A stretch of 28,760 nucleotides of DNA from a virus. Positions 7,627-13,481 of the stretch are shown one piece after another; within the stretch, counting starts at the first letter, position 1, and each line of letters begins with the position of its first letter. The stretch lies in the IMG/VR virus record IMGVR_UViG_3300020171_000103, positions 1 through 28,760 of that record. One strand, 5' to 3'. The notes beneath the pieces were generated by a model, which saw nothing but the letters and a program-made list of their open reading frames with translations, did not search any database and was not told the origin of the DNA. The position numbers and the translations under genes are program-made.

Positions 7627-8520
7627 TTATGCTACCGAATCGGCCTTTTGGATGTTGTCATCACTCCATAGCGGTTGCAAATTGTCGAGACTCCAGCAAA
7701 ATCTGAACGTCGGATCGTCGGGGCCGTCGATAACAAGCCTCGATTCCGGAAAAACATGGTCAATATGCCACCCATTTATCCCGCGATTTTTCCAGTTCAT
7801 CCCGGGCGCCCAAAGGGATTCTAGGTGCTTTTTTAAGTCATTAAGGGTATATCCAACAAGTGTTTCCCAGTGGCGGCCGGCCTTCGTGCCGCAAAGAGAC
7901 CTACTTATCGCGCCGGACATGCGCCTTGAAAGCCTTTTGGAGTCGTTTGCATTCTCGCGGTATTTGGATTTCCGCTTATTGCGTTTTGCTCTATCCCTTT
8001 CTCGGTTTGCCAAGGAATATGCTTTCTGCTTCACTGGGTCGTAAACAGGAGTCTTTTTCTGCTTCTGAAGTCTGAAAGATTGCGCCCAGACTAACTGCGT
8101 TTTGATGTTACCCTTGCGTTGTTTATCAGAAGGTCCACCACAATAAATATTAGCATACGGGCGTCCATAATCACCAGAAAGAAACGCCGATCTGAGTTTT
8201 ATGAGTCGCATCATCTCTTGTTTTTCGCAAGCCTTTTTTACCCAACATTTAACTTTTTGATGGTTTTTTCTTCTGTACTCTTTGGCAATCTTCCTTTTTA
8301 ACTCGGGGCTTTGCTTATATCGCTCAACACGGAGTGCTTGGCGCTTAATATCCCTATTCTTCCTATATTCTAAAATCTTTTTTGGATTATTTTTTTTCCA
8401 TTTTTCGTTGCTGGCCTTACAGCACTCACAGCATATACTGCTCAATCCAGAAAGTGATCGCGGATTTGAATAGAACTCGTAGGAGTGTTTTGATGTGTTG
8501 CATTTTTTACACAGCTTCAT
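7627..8520 (-). CDS. HNH endonuclease with N-terminal zinc finger
   Basis: 297 residues, very basic. The N-terminus has a CxxC pair (C4, C7) and a second Cys cluster (C30-C34) that can form a zinc finger of the type common in phage HNH proteins. Residues 40-230 are Lys/Arg-rich. The C-terminus carries an HNH nuclease variant: GWHIDHVFP (250-258) and FCWSLDNLQPLWSDDN (274-289), with His255 and Asn280 as likely catalytic residues. AGGA precedes ATG 8520. It sits upstream of the small terminase; HNH proteins in this place can assist packaging in cos phages (known for HK97-like phages), or it may be a free-standing homing nuclease. It has its own promoter. Confidence 0.85.
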   Translation of the reverse strand: MKLCKKCNTSKHSYEFYSNPRSLSGLSSICCECCKASNEKWKKNNPKKILEYRKNRDIKRQALRVERYKQSPELKRKIAKEYRRKNHQKVKCWVKKACEKQEMMRLIKLRSAFLSGDYGRPYANIYCGGPSDKQRKGNIKTQLVWAQSFRLQKQKKTPVYDPVKQKAYSLANRERDRAKRNKRKSKYRENANDSKRLSRRMSGAISRSLCGTKAGRHWETLVGYTLNDLKKHLESLWAPGMNWKNRGINGWHIDHVFPESRLVIDGPDDPTFRFCWSLDNLQPLWSDDNIQKADSVA

Positions 8521-8539
8521 AATAATTCCTGATTTGAGC

Positions 8540-8568
8540 AGTATGACACAATGCTACCAGTATGTCAA
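8540..8568 (-). promoter_or_regulatory. Sigma70-type promoter for the HNH-terminase unit
   Basis: On the minus strand: TTGACA (8568-8563), 17 nt, CATACT (8545-8540), extended -10 TG present. Predicted start near 8533, only about 13 nt before the HNH ATG. It belongs to the same set as 3361-3389 and 5229-5257 and is the likely start of the head-module transcript. Confidence 0.7.
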
Positions 8569-8804
8569 GCCTGTTTTTTCTAAAAAAAATCCCAGTGGAC
8601 AAAACCGATTTTGATTGAGGTACTCGTTGGGATGATATATAGTGGATGGGACCCAAACGAAAGGGGTCTCCCCCCACCCTTTGGCACGTCGCATAAGATC
8701 ACTTATGTCTACCAATCCTGTTAATAACTATGTTTAATCAGTATTTTGGCCGAGCGTGCGAATGCTGGAGTTGTTGAATACGCGTAACCATACCTGACCA
8801 GACA

Positions 8805-8841
8805 GCAAGATCGTTATACTTTTTGGCAAGATCGTTATACT
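8805..8841. repeat. Two 16-bp direct repeats with 21-bp period
   Basis: GCAAGATCGTTATACT occurs at 8805-8820 and again at 8826-8841, identical. The 21-bp period equals two helical turns, so a protein bound to each copy would sit on the same face of DNA. GACGAT and CTGAC words recur just around them. Confidence 0.65.
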
Positions 8842-9066
8842 CCCTGACGATGCCCGACGATCGATTGCAAATACGGCGCCCTTGTCTGGGTATGGGTTAC
8901 GGGTTTGCGTTGCGCCTTGTTGATCCTGACTATGGTCTACCCGGTCGGCAATGGGATTACTGACACGGATGGGCGATTTTGACTTTTTTCCGGACTCGGA
9001 GGCTTTGATTGATTTCCGGAAGTGGTGCCCGGTAAAGCCTCAAACATTACCGAACGTAAGTACACT

Positions 9067-9108
9067 TAAGGTATTATATATATATAGATATATATATATA
9101 ATACCTTA
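9067..9108. repeat. Perfect 42-nt AT-rich palindrome
   Basis: Two 20-nt arms, TAAGGTATTATATATATATA (9067-9086) and its exact reverse complement (9089-9108), flank the 2-nt centre GA. The core is alternating TA, which extrudes easily as a cruciform. No gene overlaps it. Confidence 0.85.
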
Positions 9109-9511
9109 TACGTGTCCTTACTACTACGTTTGGCAACCCATTAATTACGCCTTGTATGAGTGGGTTTGAATGGCCGTGAGGGTCTTGGAAGTGATTAATA
9201 ATTAACAAGTTATATAATAATCAAGATAAGTAAGACAAACAGCCCGTGCAAACCCCTATTAGATAGTTAATAGTCAATGAGTTATGTAAAAAGAGGCAGG
9301 AAAAACAGGTACTATTAAGAAAAAAGAGAGTAAAAGAGGTTTGAATAGACTATTTGAATAGGCAAAAAGCGACCCGGGAATAGTAGCAAGTGTGCTGATT
9401 ATTAAGGAGTTAAGGACAACCTATACTTATCTCAAGCATTTTGAAAAGGCGTTATATAAAACCCCGAATTACATAGCGGCGAAACAGCATGAAAATAATC
9501 GAAAATAAAGC

Positions 9512-9540
9512 TTGACAGATTACTGAAATTATGATTTACT
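9512..9540 (+). promoter_or_regulatory. Rightward sigma70-type promoter before the plus-strand block
   Basis: TTGACA (9512-9517), 17 nt, TTTACT (9535-9540). Predicted start near 9547, about 125 nt before the first plus-strand gene. The leader between has a GC-rich stretch with short inverted repeats (ACGGT/ACCGT) but no clear terminator. Confidence 0.55.
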
Positions 9541-9674
9541 CTTAACCATGGAAGTAAGAAGCCATAAACCCCATGATTAAACACAGCTCCGCCGCGTGGA
9601 CGGTCTGCCGGCGCCTACCGTCTGGCACTTCTTACCCGGACGCGCGCGCGGGGCAATCTGTAGGAGATTAGATT

Positions 9675-10271
9675 ATGAATGAAGCAACCAGTCCGCAAAA
9701 CGACATCAACCAAAACCTCTATACCGTCGGTAAAGATAAACCATGTACCCGGTGCGGCGGAACTTATCCTTATTACATAATGGAATACCATCACATCAAA
9801 AACAGGATCAGCGTCCAAAAACCATTGCGTTACCTCACTCAATACTGTCGAGGAACGACGATTGAAGAGATACCGGGCTGTATAGCAGTGTGTGCTCATT
9901 GTCATCGGACCATCCATTGGGAAGCGCGTCAAGAGACCGGCAAAGAAGCGCGCGAGGATACGCAGGCGGCACAATGGTACGCCGAGGCGCGGAAACGTAA
10001 AGAAGTAAAAAAGCAACACTGGATTGCAGTCCGGGCACAAATCAAAAAACGAGGAATGGAGGCGGTATTTGCTCTGGTGCCGGCAGATCGGGCAATCCCT
10101 AAAAACGAACTTATCGTGCTTACTCGTGCGGCTGGTGTAGGATTAATTAAGACGGGAAAAATGATCAAGGCGTTAATCATCAGTAAAAATTTGTGTGTTA
10201 TCCGTGTCCGGCGCCCAGGCACACGATCCCGCGTGGATCTATCCCGGAGCCCGGCGCCAATAGCGTTCTGA
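9675..10271 (+). CDS. HNH nuclease fused to a winged-helix-like domain
   Basis: 198 residues. Residues 20-85 are an HNH fold with two zinc pairs (C24/C27 and C73/C76) and the nuclease residues in MEYHHI (36-41) and CHRTIH (76-81). Residues 86-130 are a charged linker. Residues 135-191 form a second domain that aligns with the C-terminus of the helicase encoded at 13482-15083: 24 of 58 positions identical by my hand alignment, including IPK-x-ELI, AG-x-G and RPG...RVDL. The pattern of helices then a two-strand wing suggests winged helix. GGAG lies 8 nt before the ATG. The domain probably gives DNA or partner targeting. Expressed from the promoter at 9512. Confidence 0.8.
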   Translation: MNEATSPQNDINQNLYTVGKDKPCTRCGGTYPYYIMEYHHIKNRISVQKPLRYLTQYCRGTTIEEIPGCIAVCAHCHRTIHWEARQETGKEAREDTQAAQWYAEARKRKEVKKQHWIAVRAQIKKRGMEAVFALVPADRAIPKNELIVLTRAAGVGLIKTGKMIKALIISKNLCVIRVRRPGTRSRVDLSRSPAPIAF

Positions 10272-10279
10272 GCCATCAT

Positions 10280-10336
10280 GTCCCACGCTCAGGCACTTGC
10301 GCCCGCGTGGACTTGAGTCGGACTTCTCAATCCTGA
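10280..10336 (+). pseudogene. Relic of a helicase-type C-terminal domain
   Basis: In a frame different from the preceding gene, these 18 codons plus stop read VPRSGTCARVDLSRTSQS. This matches the C-terminus of the minus-strand helicase (VPRPGMAARVDLARVAQP, residues 510-527) at 11 of 18 positions and the last part of the HNH gene just upstream. No start or upstream open frame of matching sequence remains, so it looks like a left-over tail from recombination or duplication. It is short, so chance cannot be fully excluded. Confidence 0.5.
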
Positions 10337-10440
10337 TTCTCAATTCTGATATATAACAAGGTTTTCACGTCTCAATAATCCAATAACTTGTCTACTATAA
10401 TAAACATAATCAATCCGGCATTGACAATATCGGGTTTGCT

Positions 10441-10469
10441 TTGTAACTTGGCACGGTTTAAGCTATACT
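10441..10469 (+). promoter_or_regulatory. Rightward promoter directly before a start codon
   Basis: TTGTAA (10441-10446), 17 nt, TATACT (10464-10469). Predicted transcription start 10476-10477 coincides with the ATG at 10477. A TTGACA at 10421-10426 with TAACTT at 10444-10449 is a weaker alternative that would give a short leader. Confidence 0.45.
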
Positions 10470-10476
10470 CTATGTC

Positions 10477-10683
10477 ATGAAAACAGAAGACTATATCAAA
10501 TTTGGCCAAATAGATAAACAGTGCGGCCTAACACCAGTGAGGGATTTTGCGGCATATACTTCGGAGCAAAAAAAGGCGTATTTGTCGGGTTACGGACTGG
10601 TCCGAAAAATGCGCAAACAATCCTTAAGAAATTGTATCAATAGATACAGGCGCGCGGGTGGCACGCAAAGTTTTGGCAATTAA
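10477..10683 (+). CDS. Small hypothetical protein, possibly leaderless
   Basis: 68 residues, basic at the C-terminus (KMRKQSLRNCINRYRRAGG). A YLSGYGLVRKMRK helix is the main visible feature. No ribosome binding site precedes ATG 10477, unlike nearly all neighbours; instead a promoter -10 lies 7 nt upstream, which suggests a leaderless mRNA. No family recognised. It heads the run of tiny genes to the right. Confidence 0.45.
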   Translation: MKTEDYIKFGQIDKQCGLTPVRDFAAYTSEQKKAYLSGYGLVRKMRKQSLRNCINRYRRAGGTQSFGN

Positions 10684-10714
10684 CGCAACCGCAACCCAAA
10701 CAGGAGGGACGGAC

Positions 10715-10867
10715 ATGAGTATCATCAAGAGACAGACGGCGACCAAGGCGATTAAGAGCGGATCAGCCCGTAAGATCGGCACATGTGTATCTGACGGCTG
10801 GCGCTGGCAGATCGTAGAGCGCACGGATATGCAACGGACGGATCATTACAGGATTGAGAGAGTATAA
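10715..10867 (+). CDS. Small hypothetical protein
   Basis: 50 residues from ATG 10715, chosen because AGGAGG lies 7 nt upstream. Strongly basic first half (IIKRQTATKAIKSGSARKIG), then a SDGWRWQIVERTD segment with a beta-strand look. The spacer before it carries the motif GCAACCGCAAC, which recurs before the next gene. No function can be named. Confidence 0.55.
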   Translation: MSIIKRQTATKAIKSGSARKIGTCVSDGWRWQIVERTDMQRTDHYRIERV

Positions 10868-10898
10868 CGCTACGAAACCGCAACCGCAACGGGGAGTT

Positions 10899-11096
10899 GT
10901 GAATATCACAGAAGCGCGGAGGGTAAGCAAACGATTACGCAAAGCCGGTATATTAACACAATGGGACAATGGAGCAGCAGCAAGGGCGGCTTGCGAATTG
11001 CATACGCCGGGACTGCACGCTATGGCCGGCCGGTATGCAGTATATGAGATCAGTCCGGCAATCGGGCAAACAGCTTGTAGATATTTTTGGGCATAA
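10899..11096 (+). CDS. Small hypothetical protein
   Basis: 65 residues from GTG 10899. GGGGAG lies only 2 nt before this GTG, which is short; an in-frame TTG at 10854 would overlap the previous gene. The N-terminal segment (ITEARRVSKRLRKAGI) is a basic helix, followed by an Ala-rich region. The spacer upstream repeats the GCAACCGCAAC motif. No family recognised; start uncertain. Confidence 0.45.
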   Translation: MNITEARRVSKRLRKAGILTQWDNGAAARAACELHTPGLHAMAGRYAVYEISPAIGQTACRYFWA

Positions 11097-11106
11097 CATA
11101 ACAACC

Positions 11107-11118
11107 GGCCAACAGGCC
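11107..11118 (+). repeat. Short hairpin GGCC-AACA-GGCC before a tiny gene
   Basis: GGCC (11107-11110), loop AACA, GGCC (11115-11118), ending 3 nt before an AGGGGG ribosome binding site. It is one of several GC-rich stem-loops in the spacers of this block. Confidence 0.4.
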
Positions 11119-11131
11119 AAAGGGGGACACA

Positions 11132-11365
11132 ATGAGTTACAGAATCAAACCAGTTGGAAGATATGTCCATAAATGCCGCGCTGGATGCGGCGTGCATATC
11201 AAGGCCGCAAAATCAAAATGCTGGGGTTGTCTTTGCGACATCTTGAGCAATCGGGAGCCGGGCACATGGCGCAAAGATCTGAAAACGGAGCGAGCACGCG
11301 CCAGACAAGAGCAAGGATTTATCGTTTCCGAAACACGGGCAATCTATGCCGGGGCAGGGATATAA
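11132..11365 (+). CDS. Small zinc-ribbon protein
   Basis: 77 residues. C-x3-C (CRAGC, 15-19) and C-x2-C (CWGC, 30-33) pairs about a dozen residues apart can bind one zinc ion, followed by a charged helical tail (WRKDLKTERARARQEQG). AGGGGG lies 5 nt before the ATG. Probably a small nucleic-acid- or protein-binding accessory; no family named. Confidence 0.6.
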   Translation: MSYRIKPVGRYVHKCRAGCGVHIKAAKSKCWGCLCDILSNREPGTWRKDLKTERARARQEQGFIVSETRAIYAGAGI

Positions 11366-11407
11366 CCAATAACGCAACCCCGGCCCGCGGCGGATGGAGG
11401 AGGAAAA

Positions 11408-11587
11408 ATGTATAAATATCGTTTGACTTATAATGGAAAGCCATTGCCACGCACAACAAAAAACATTGATGCGGCTTTATGCCGATTGCGCGAAAGACGA
11501 CAAGCCAGCAATGATGTTTGCGCCTTTAGAATAGAATACAAAAACACGGAATTTAATACGCCTTGGATGGTGTTGGGAGCACGATAA
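11408..11587 (+). CDS. Small hypothetical protein
   Basis: 59 residues, starting MYKYRLTYNGKPLPRTTKNI and ending TPWMVLGAR. GGAGGAGG lies about 5 nt before ATG 11408, one of the best ribosome binding sites in the window. The layout (strand YKYRLTYNGK, helix with LCRLRERRQ, then strand FRIEYKN) suggests a compact alpha/beta fold. No family recognised. Confidence 0.65.
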   Translation: MYKYRLTYNGKPLPRTTKNIDAALCRLRERRQASNDVCAFRIEYKNTEFNTPWMVLGAR

Positions 11588-11590
11588 AAC

Positions 11591-11782
11591 ATGAAAAGCA
11601 AAATAGAATCTCACGAATATTTCAGGGAAAACATATTGCCGCGTTTAATAAAAACCCCTACTGGTGCACAATTGAACTGGTGCCCTGAAAGAAATGAGTT
11701 TTGGGATGATAACACTCAAAATCTTTTTGCTTTATGGTTGATAATGATAGATTTAATAGACTTAAAAATAAAGGATAAATAA
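11591..11782 (+). CDS. Small hypothetical acidic-aromatic protein
   Basis: 63 residues, begins 3 nt after the previous stop; a GGGAG lies 11 nt upstream inside the previous gene. Contains PTGAQLNWCPERNEFWDDN followed by a hydrophobic segment (FALWLIMIDLIDLKI) that could be a buried helix. No family recognised. Confidence 0.5.
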   Translation: MKSKIESHEYFRENILPRLIKTPTGAQLNWCPERNEFWDDNTQNLFALWLIMIDLIDLKIKDK

Positions 11783-11786
11783 ACTG

Positions 11787-12023
11787 ATGAATATGAGAGA
11801 CTACGAAAAACAGAAACATTGTTGCGGATGCCATGATGATTTTTATAACCAGCAAGGCCATTCAGCCGAGGGAAAATGCTGGATGTTTAAGAGCGCAAAA
11901 CTGATATGGCGCAAATCCGTTGACATAAATCAGCGTCCACCGTGGAATCAGAAGGCAGAGAGGTTTTTATCATGCTATCACAGACAGGGAGCTATTTTTG
12001 TCAAACCGGATCAGACGAATTAA
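11787..12023 (+). CDS. Small Cys-rich zinc protein
   Basis: 78 residues (or 76 from the second ATG at 11793). The pattern CCGCHDDFYN (12-21), CW (31-32) and a late Cys-His (SCYHRQG) resembles a small phage family with C-x2-C-x2-DFYN and a later Cys. Zinc binding is likely; function unknown. No strong ribosome binding site, so translation may be coupled to the gene 4 nt upstream. Confidence 0.55.
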   Translation: MNMRDYEKQKHCCGCHDDFYNQQGHSAEGKCWMFKSAKLIWRKSVDINQRPPWNQKAERFLSCYHRQGAIFVKPDQTN

Positions 12024-12031
12024 CCCGGCCC

Positions 12032-12050
12032 GCCGTCAGCCAATGGCGGC
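12032..12050 (+). repeat. GC-rich stem-loop before a tiny gene
   Basis: GCCGTCA (12032-12038) and TGGCGGC (12044-12050) pair over 7 positions (one G-T) with a 5-nt loop. The ribosome binding site AAGGAG follows 2 nt later. Confidence 0.45.
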
Positions 12051-12066
12051 AGAAGGAGAAAGAAAC

Positions 12067-12228
12067 ATGACAGCATATATGATTAGGACAGCCAAGAAAG
12101 CCGACGGAAGCGAAAATGATGATCGCAAAACCAATAAACGCGTCGAGTCGGTATCGCCTCGCGCCGCCCGTCGTCAGTTCCGCAAAAGTTACGCTTTGCA
12201 CCCGACGACTGAATTGATTTGCGAATAA
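12067..12228 (+). CDS. Small basic hypothetical protein
   Basis: 53 residues from ATG 12067, chosen because AAGGAG lies 8 nt upstream; an upstream in-frame start at 11998 has none and overlaps the previous gene. Rich in Lys/Arg (DDRKTNKRVESVSPRAARRQ), C-terminus SYALHPTTELICE. Possibly nucleic-acid binding; no family. Confidence 0.5.
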   Translation: MTAYMIRTAKKADGSENDDRKTNKRVESVSPRAARRQFRKSYALHPTTELICE

Positions 12229-12237
12229 CAACGTCCA

Positions 12238-12258
12238 GGCGCTCGCCGGATCAGCGCC
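12238..12258 (+). repeat. Stem-loop in spacer
   Basis: GGCGCT (12238-12243) and AGCGCC (12253-12258) are exact complements with a 9-nt loop, in the 85-nt spacer before the 27-residue membrane peptide gene. Confidence 0.4.
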
Positions 12259-12313
12259 CGAAACACCGGCACGATTTACAGGCCGAAACACGCGACGCAA
12301 CAAGGGGAAAAAC

Positions 12314-12397
12314 ATGCTCGCAACCCTATACAACGCTCTTGTCTGCTGGCTGGCAGTCATTGGACTGGCCTGTCTGCTGTGGCTGGCCTTGACTTAA
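12314..12397 (+). CDS. 27-residue single-span membrane peptide
   Basis: Encodes 27 residues; residues 8-26 are a continuous hydrophobic helix (Leu, Val, Trp, Cys, Ala) with no charge, so it should insert in the inner membrane. AAGGGG lies 6 nt before the ATG, supporting real translation. A tiny holin-like, superinfection-exclusion or toxin-like role is conceivable but unproven. The spacer downstream is strongly structured. Confidence 0.5.
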   Translation: MLATLYNALVCWLAVIGLACLLWLALT

Positions 12398-12404
12398 TTT
12401 GCGT

Positions 12405-12470
12405 GCCGGTGTGCCGCGTCTTGGACCTGGTCTGGGGAGGCTGGACCAGAGCCCAACCCGACACACCGGC
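12405..12470 (+). other. Nested inverted repeats, possible structured RNA
   Basis: Outer arms GCCGGTGTG (12405-12413) and CACACCGGC (12462-12470) are exact complements. Inside them CTGGTC (12427-12432) and GACCAG (12444-12449) form a second stem with an 11-nt loop. No open frame with a ribosome binding site runs through it. It may be a processing site, terminator-like element or small RNA. Confidence 0.45.
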
Positions 12471-12531
12471 CTCAATTTGGTGTAAAAAGTGAGTGAAACC
12501 ATGGGATTTAACGGCAAAAATGGAGGAAACC

Positions 12532-12627
12532 ATGCAAAAAGACGATGAAGACGCCCAGGATGCCCAAGGATCGGAGTTGTCTTTCCGGCACAAAGCGGAT
12601 ATTGGCCCGGGACGAACGCATCCTTGA
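12532..12627 (+). CDS. Short acidic ORF with strong ribosome binding site (overlaps next ORF)
   Basis: 31 residues starting MQKDDEDAQDAQGSELSF. GGAGG lies 5 nt before the ATG, which is the best start signal in this stretch. It overlaps most of the frame at 12545-12703. Either both are translated, or a single-base frameshift near the CCCGGG at 12606-12611 separates what was one gene. Confidence is low because only one of the two frames may be used. Confidence 0.35.
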   Translation: MQKDDEDAQDAQGSELSFRHKADIGPGRTHP

Positions 12628-12703
12628 GGCCCATCAGGGCGTCAGGGATGAGGTAAAAACCGACCTATTCAGAGAGTACCAACAGGAGATAATGACAATA
12701 TGA
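12545..12703 (+). CDS. Small helical protein coupled to next gene
   Basis: 52 residues. The second half (TKRILARDERILEAHQGVRD, then EVKTDLFREYQQE) reads as an amphipathic helix, and the stop overlaps the next start as ATGA, the coupling signature used throughout this phage. The ATG at 12545 has no ribosome binding site of its own; an ATG at 12560 is an alternative. See the competing frame at 12532-12627. Confidence 0.4.
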   Translation: MKTPRMPKDRSCLSGTKRILARDERILEAHQGVRDEVKTDLFREYQQEIMTI

Positions 12704-13002
12704 AGTCAAAACACACACCAGGTCCATGGAAAGTTGAAATAGCGACAGATTTGCCGTTGGCTGTAACCCAGGTTAATCCACTCCCGCGAGACGCACATAA
12801 AGGGTGTTGTGTTTGTGAAATTGACGACTGGCGTCCCAGCGGAGAGTCTGCGGCAAACGCCTTGCTTATTTCTATTGCTCCTAATTTATTGGCAGTATGT
12901 CAATCCATTCGGGATGCAATCGTATCCAATACTCAAGAAGAAAGAGAATGGAAAGCCATAGCAGATCAACTTAAAGCAACTCTTGCCGAGATAGAGGGGT
13001 AA
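12700..13002 (+). CDS. Conserved phage protein of the HTPGPWKV type
   Basis: 100 residues. It opens MKSKHTPGPWKVEI and later has ANALLISIAPNLLAVCQSI, the layout of a widespread small phage family in which HTPGPW is followed by an (A/N)A-x-LI-x-x-APdLL helix. Function of the family is unknown. A CCVCEI segment adds three cysteines. AGGAG lies 11 nt upstream; start is coupled to the previous gene by ATGA. Confidence 0.65.
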   Translation: MKSKHTPGPWKVEIATDLPLAVTQVNPLPRDAHKGCCVCEIDDWRPSGESAANALLISIAPNLLAVCQSIRDAIVSNTQEEREWKAIADQLKATLAEIEG

Positions 13003-13211
13003 TGAATTTTACATTCCAAAATAACATCCACCAGACCACCGCCCGGGCCAGTAGCAAGGACTACCGATTGACCCGCCGGCAGGTCCAGCGCCTATGGCTG
13101 GCCCTGTGCGGTGATCTGGATTGTGCGTGCGGATTTGGTGGGGTGCAGGGTGAAAACAAGTGCCGATTAAAAAAGCTATCAGAAGGAGCGGAAATCTTAT
13201 GGAACCAGTGA
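13002..13211 (+). CDS. Small Cys-containing hypothetical protein
   Basis: 69 residues. Start overlaps the previous stop (TAATG) and GAGGGG is just upstream. An N-terminal polar segment is followed by a helix (RRQVQRLWLALCG) and CACGFGG...NKC, which may bind a metal. The last 13 nt overlap the next gene. No family recognised. Confidence 0.5.
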   Translation: MNFTFQNNIHQTTARASSKDYRLTRRQVQRLWLALCGDLDCACGFGGVQGENKCRLKKLSEGAEILWNQ

Positions 13212-13444
13212 TTTGCGACAAGTGCGGCCAGGACCACCACAAGGTCATGCTCTGCCGGTCGGCTAAGGGCGGCCGGCACAGTAAGGACCCCGAGGTGTGC
13301 CGTGCCGCGGCTTTGAAACGGTGGAAGGACTGGCGCCATGCCCGGGGTATGGCGTACCGTGAACGGCAGACCCGGGAGCAGTTTCCCTCGGCGGCGCCAG
13401 AGCCAACACCAGAACCAGAGGCCAAAAAGACCTGGCGCTGGTGA
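13199..13444 (+). CDS. Small zinc-finger protein
   Basis: 81 residues from ATG 13199 (AAGGAG 10 nt upstream; an in-frame upstream start overlaps too far). Starts MEPVICDKCGQDHHKVMLC with C6, C9 and later Cys able to bind zinc, followed by a basic helical stretch (AAALKRWKDWRHARGMAYRE) and a Pro/Glu tail. Likely nucleic-acid binding. Last gene of the plus block; it meets the helicase gene tail to tail with a 37-nt gap lacking a clear terminator. Confidence 0.55.
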   Translation: MEPVICDKCGQDHHKVMLCRSAKGGRHSKDPEVCRAAALKRWKDWRHARGMAYRERQTREQFPSAAPEPTPEPEAKKTWRW

Positions 13445-13481
13445 TTTTTCTATGTCGTTTCGTGGGATGTAACGGCGGGAA

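Larger units (their letters stand above)
8569..9511. other. Long intergenic region between divergent gene blocks
   Basis: About 0.95 kb without a convincing gene on either strand. From left to right it holds a GC-rich patch with a run of six C (8645-8680), two 16-bp direct repeats 21 bp apart (8805-8841), a perfect AT-rich palindrome (9067-9108) and an AT-rich stretch (9170-9510) with a TTTGAATAG repeat (9340-9348, 9353-9361). Short frames here lack ribosome binding sites. Such a region between divergent blocks is where an origin, packaging site or regulatory switch is expected. Confidence 0.5.

Noticed and set aside
8590-8625. Possible intrinsic terminator (CAAAATCGGTTTTG and T-run on the minus strand)
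   Set aside because: Stem is only five mostly A-T pairs and the T-run is not adjacent to a stable stem; it also lies upstream of the leftward promoter.
8951-9169. 72-residue plus-strand ORF in the gene-free region
   Set aside because: No ribosome binding site, and it runs straight through the AT palindrome, giving an unnatural Tyr/Ile repeat.
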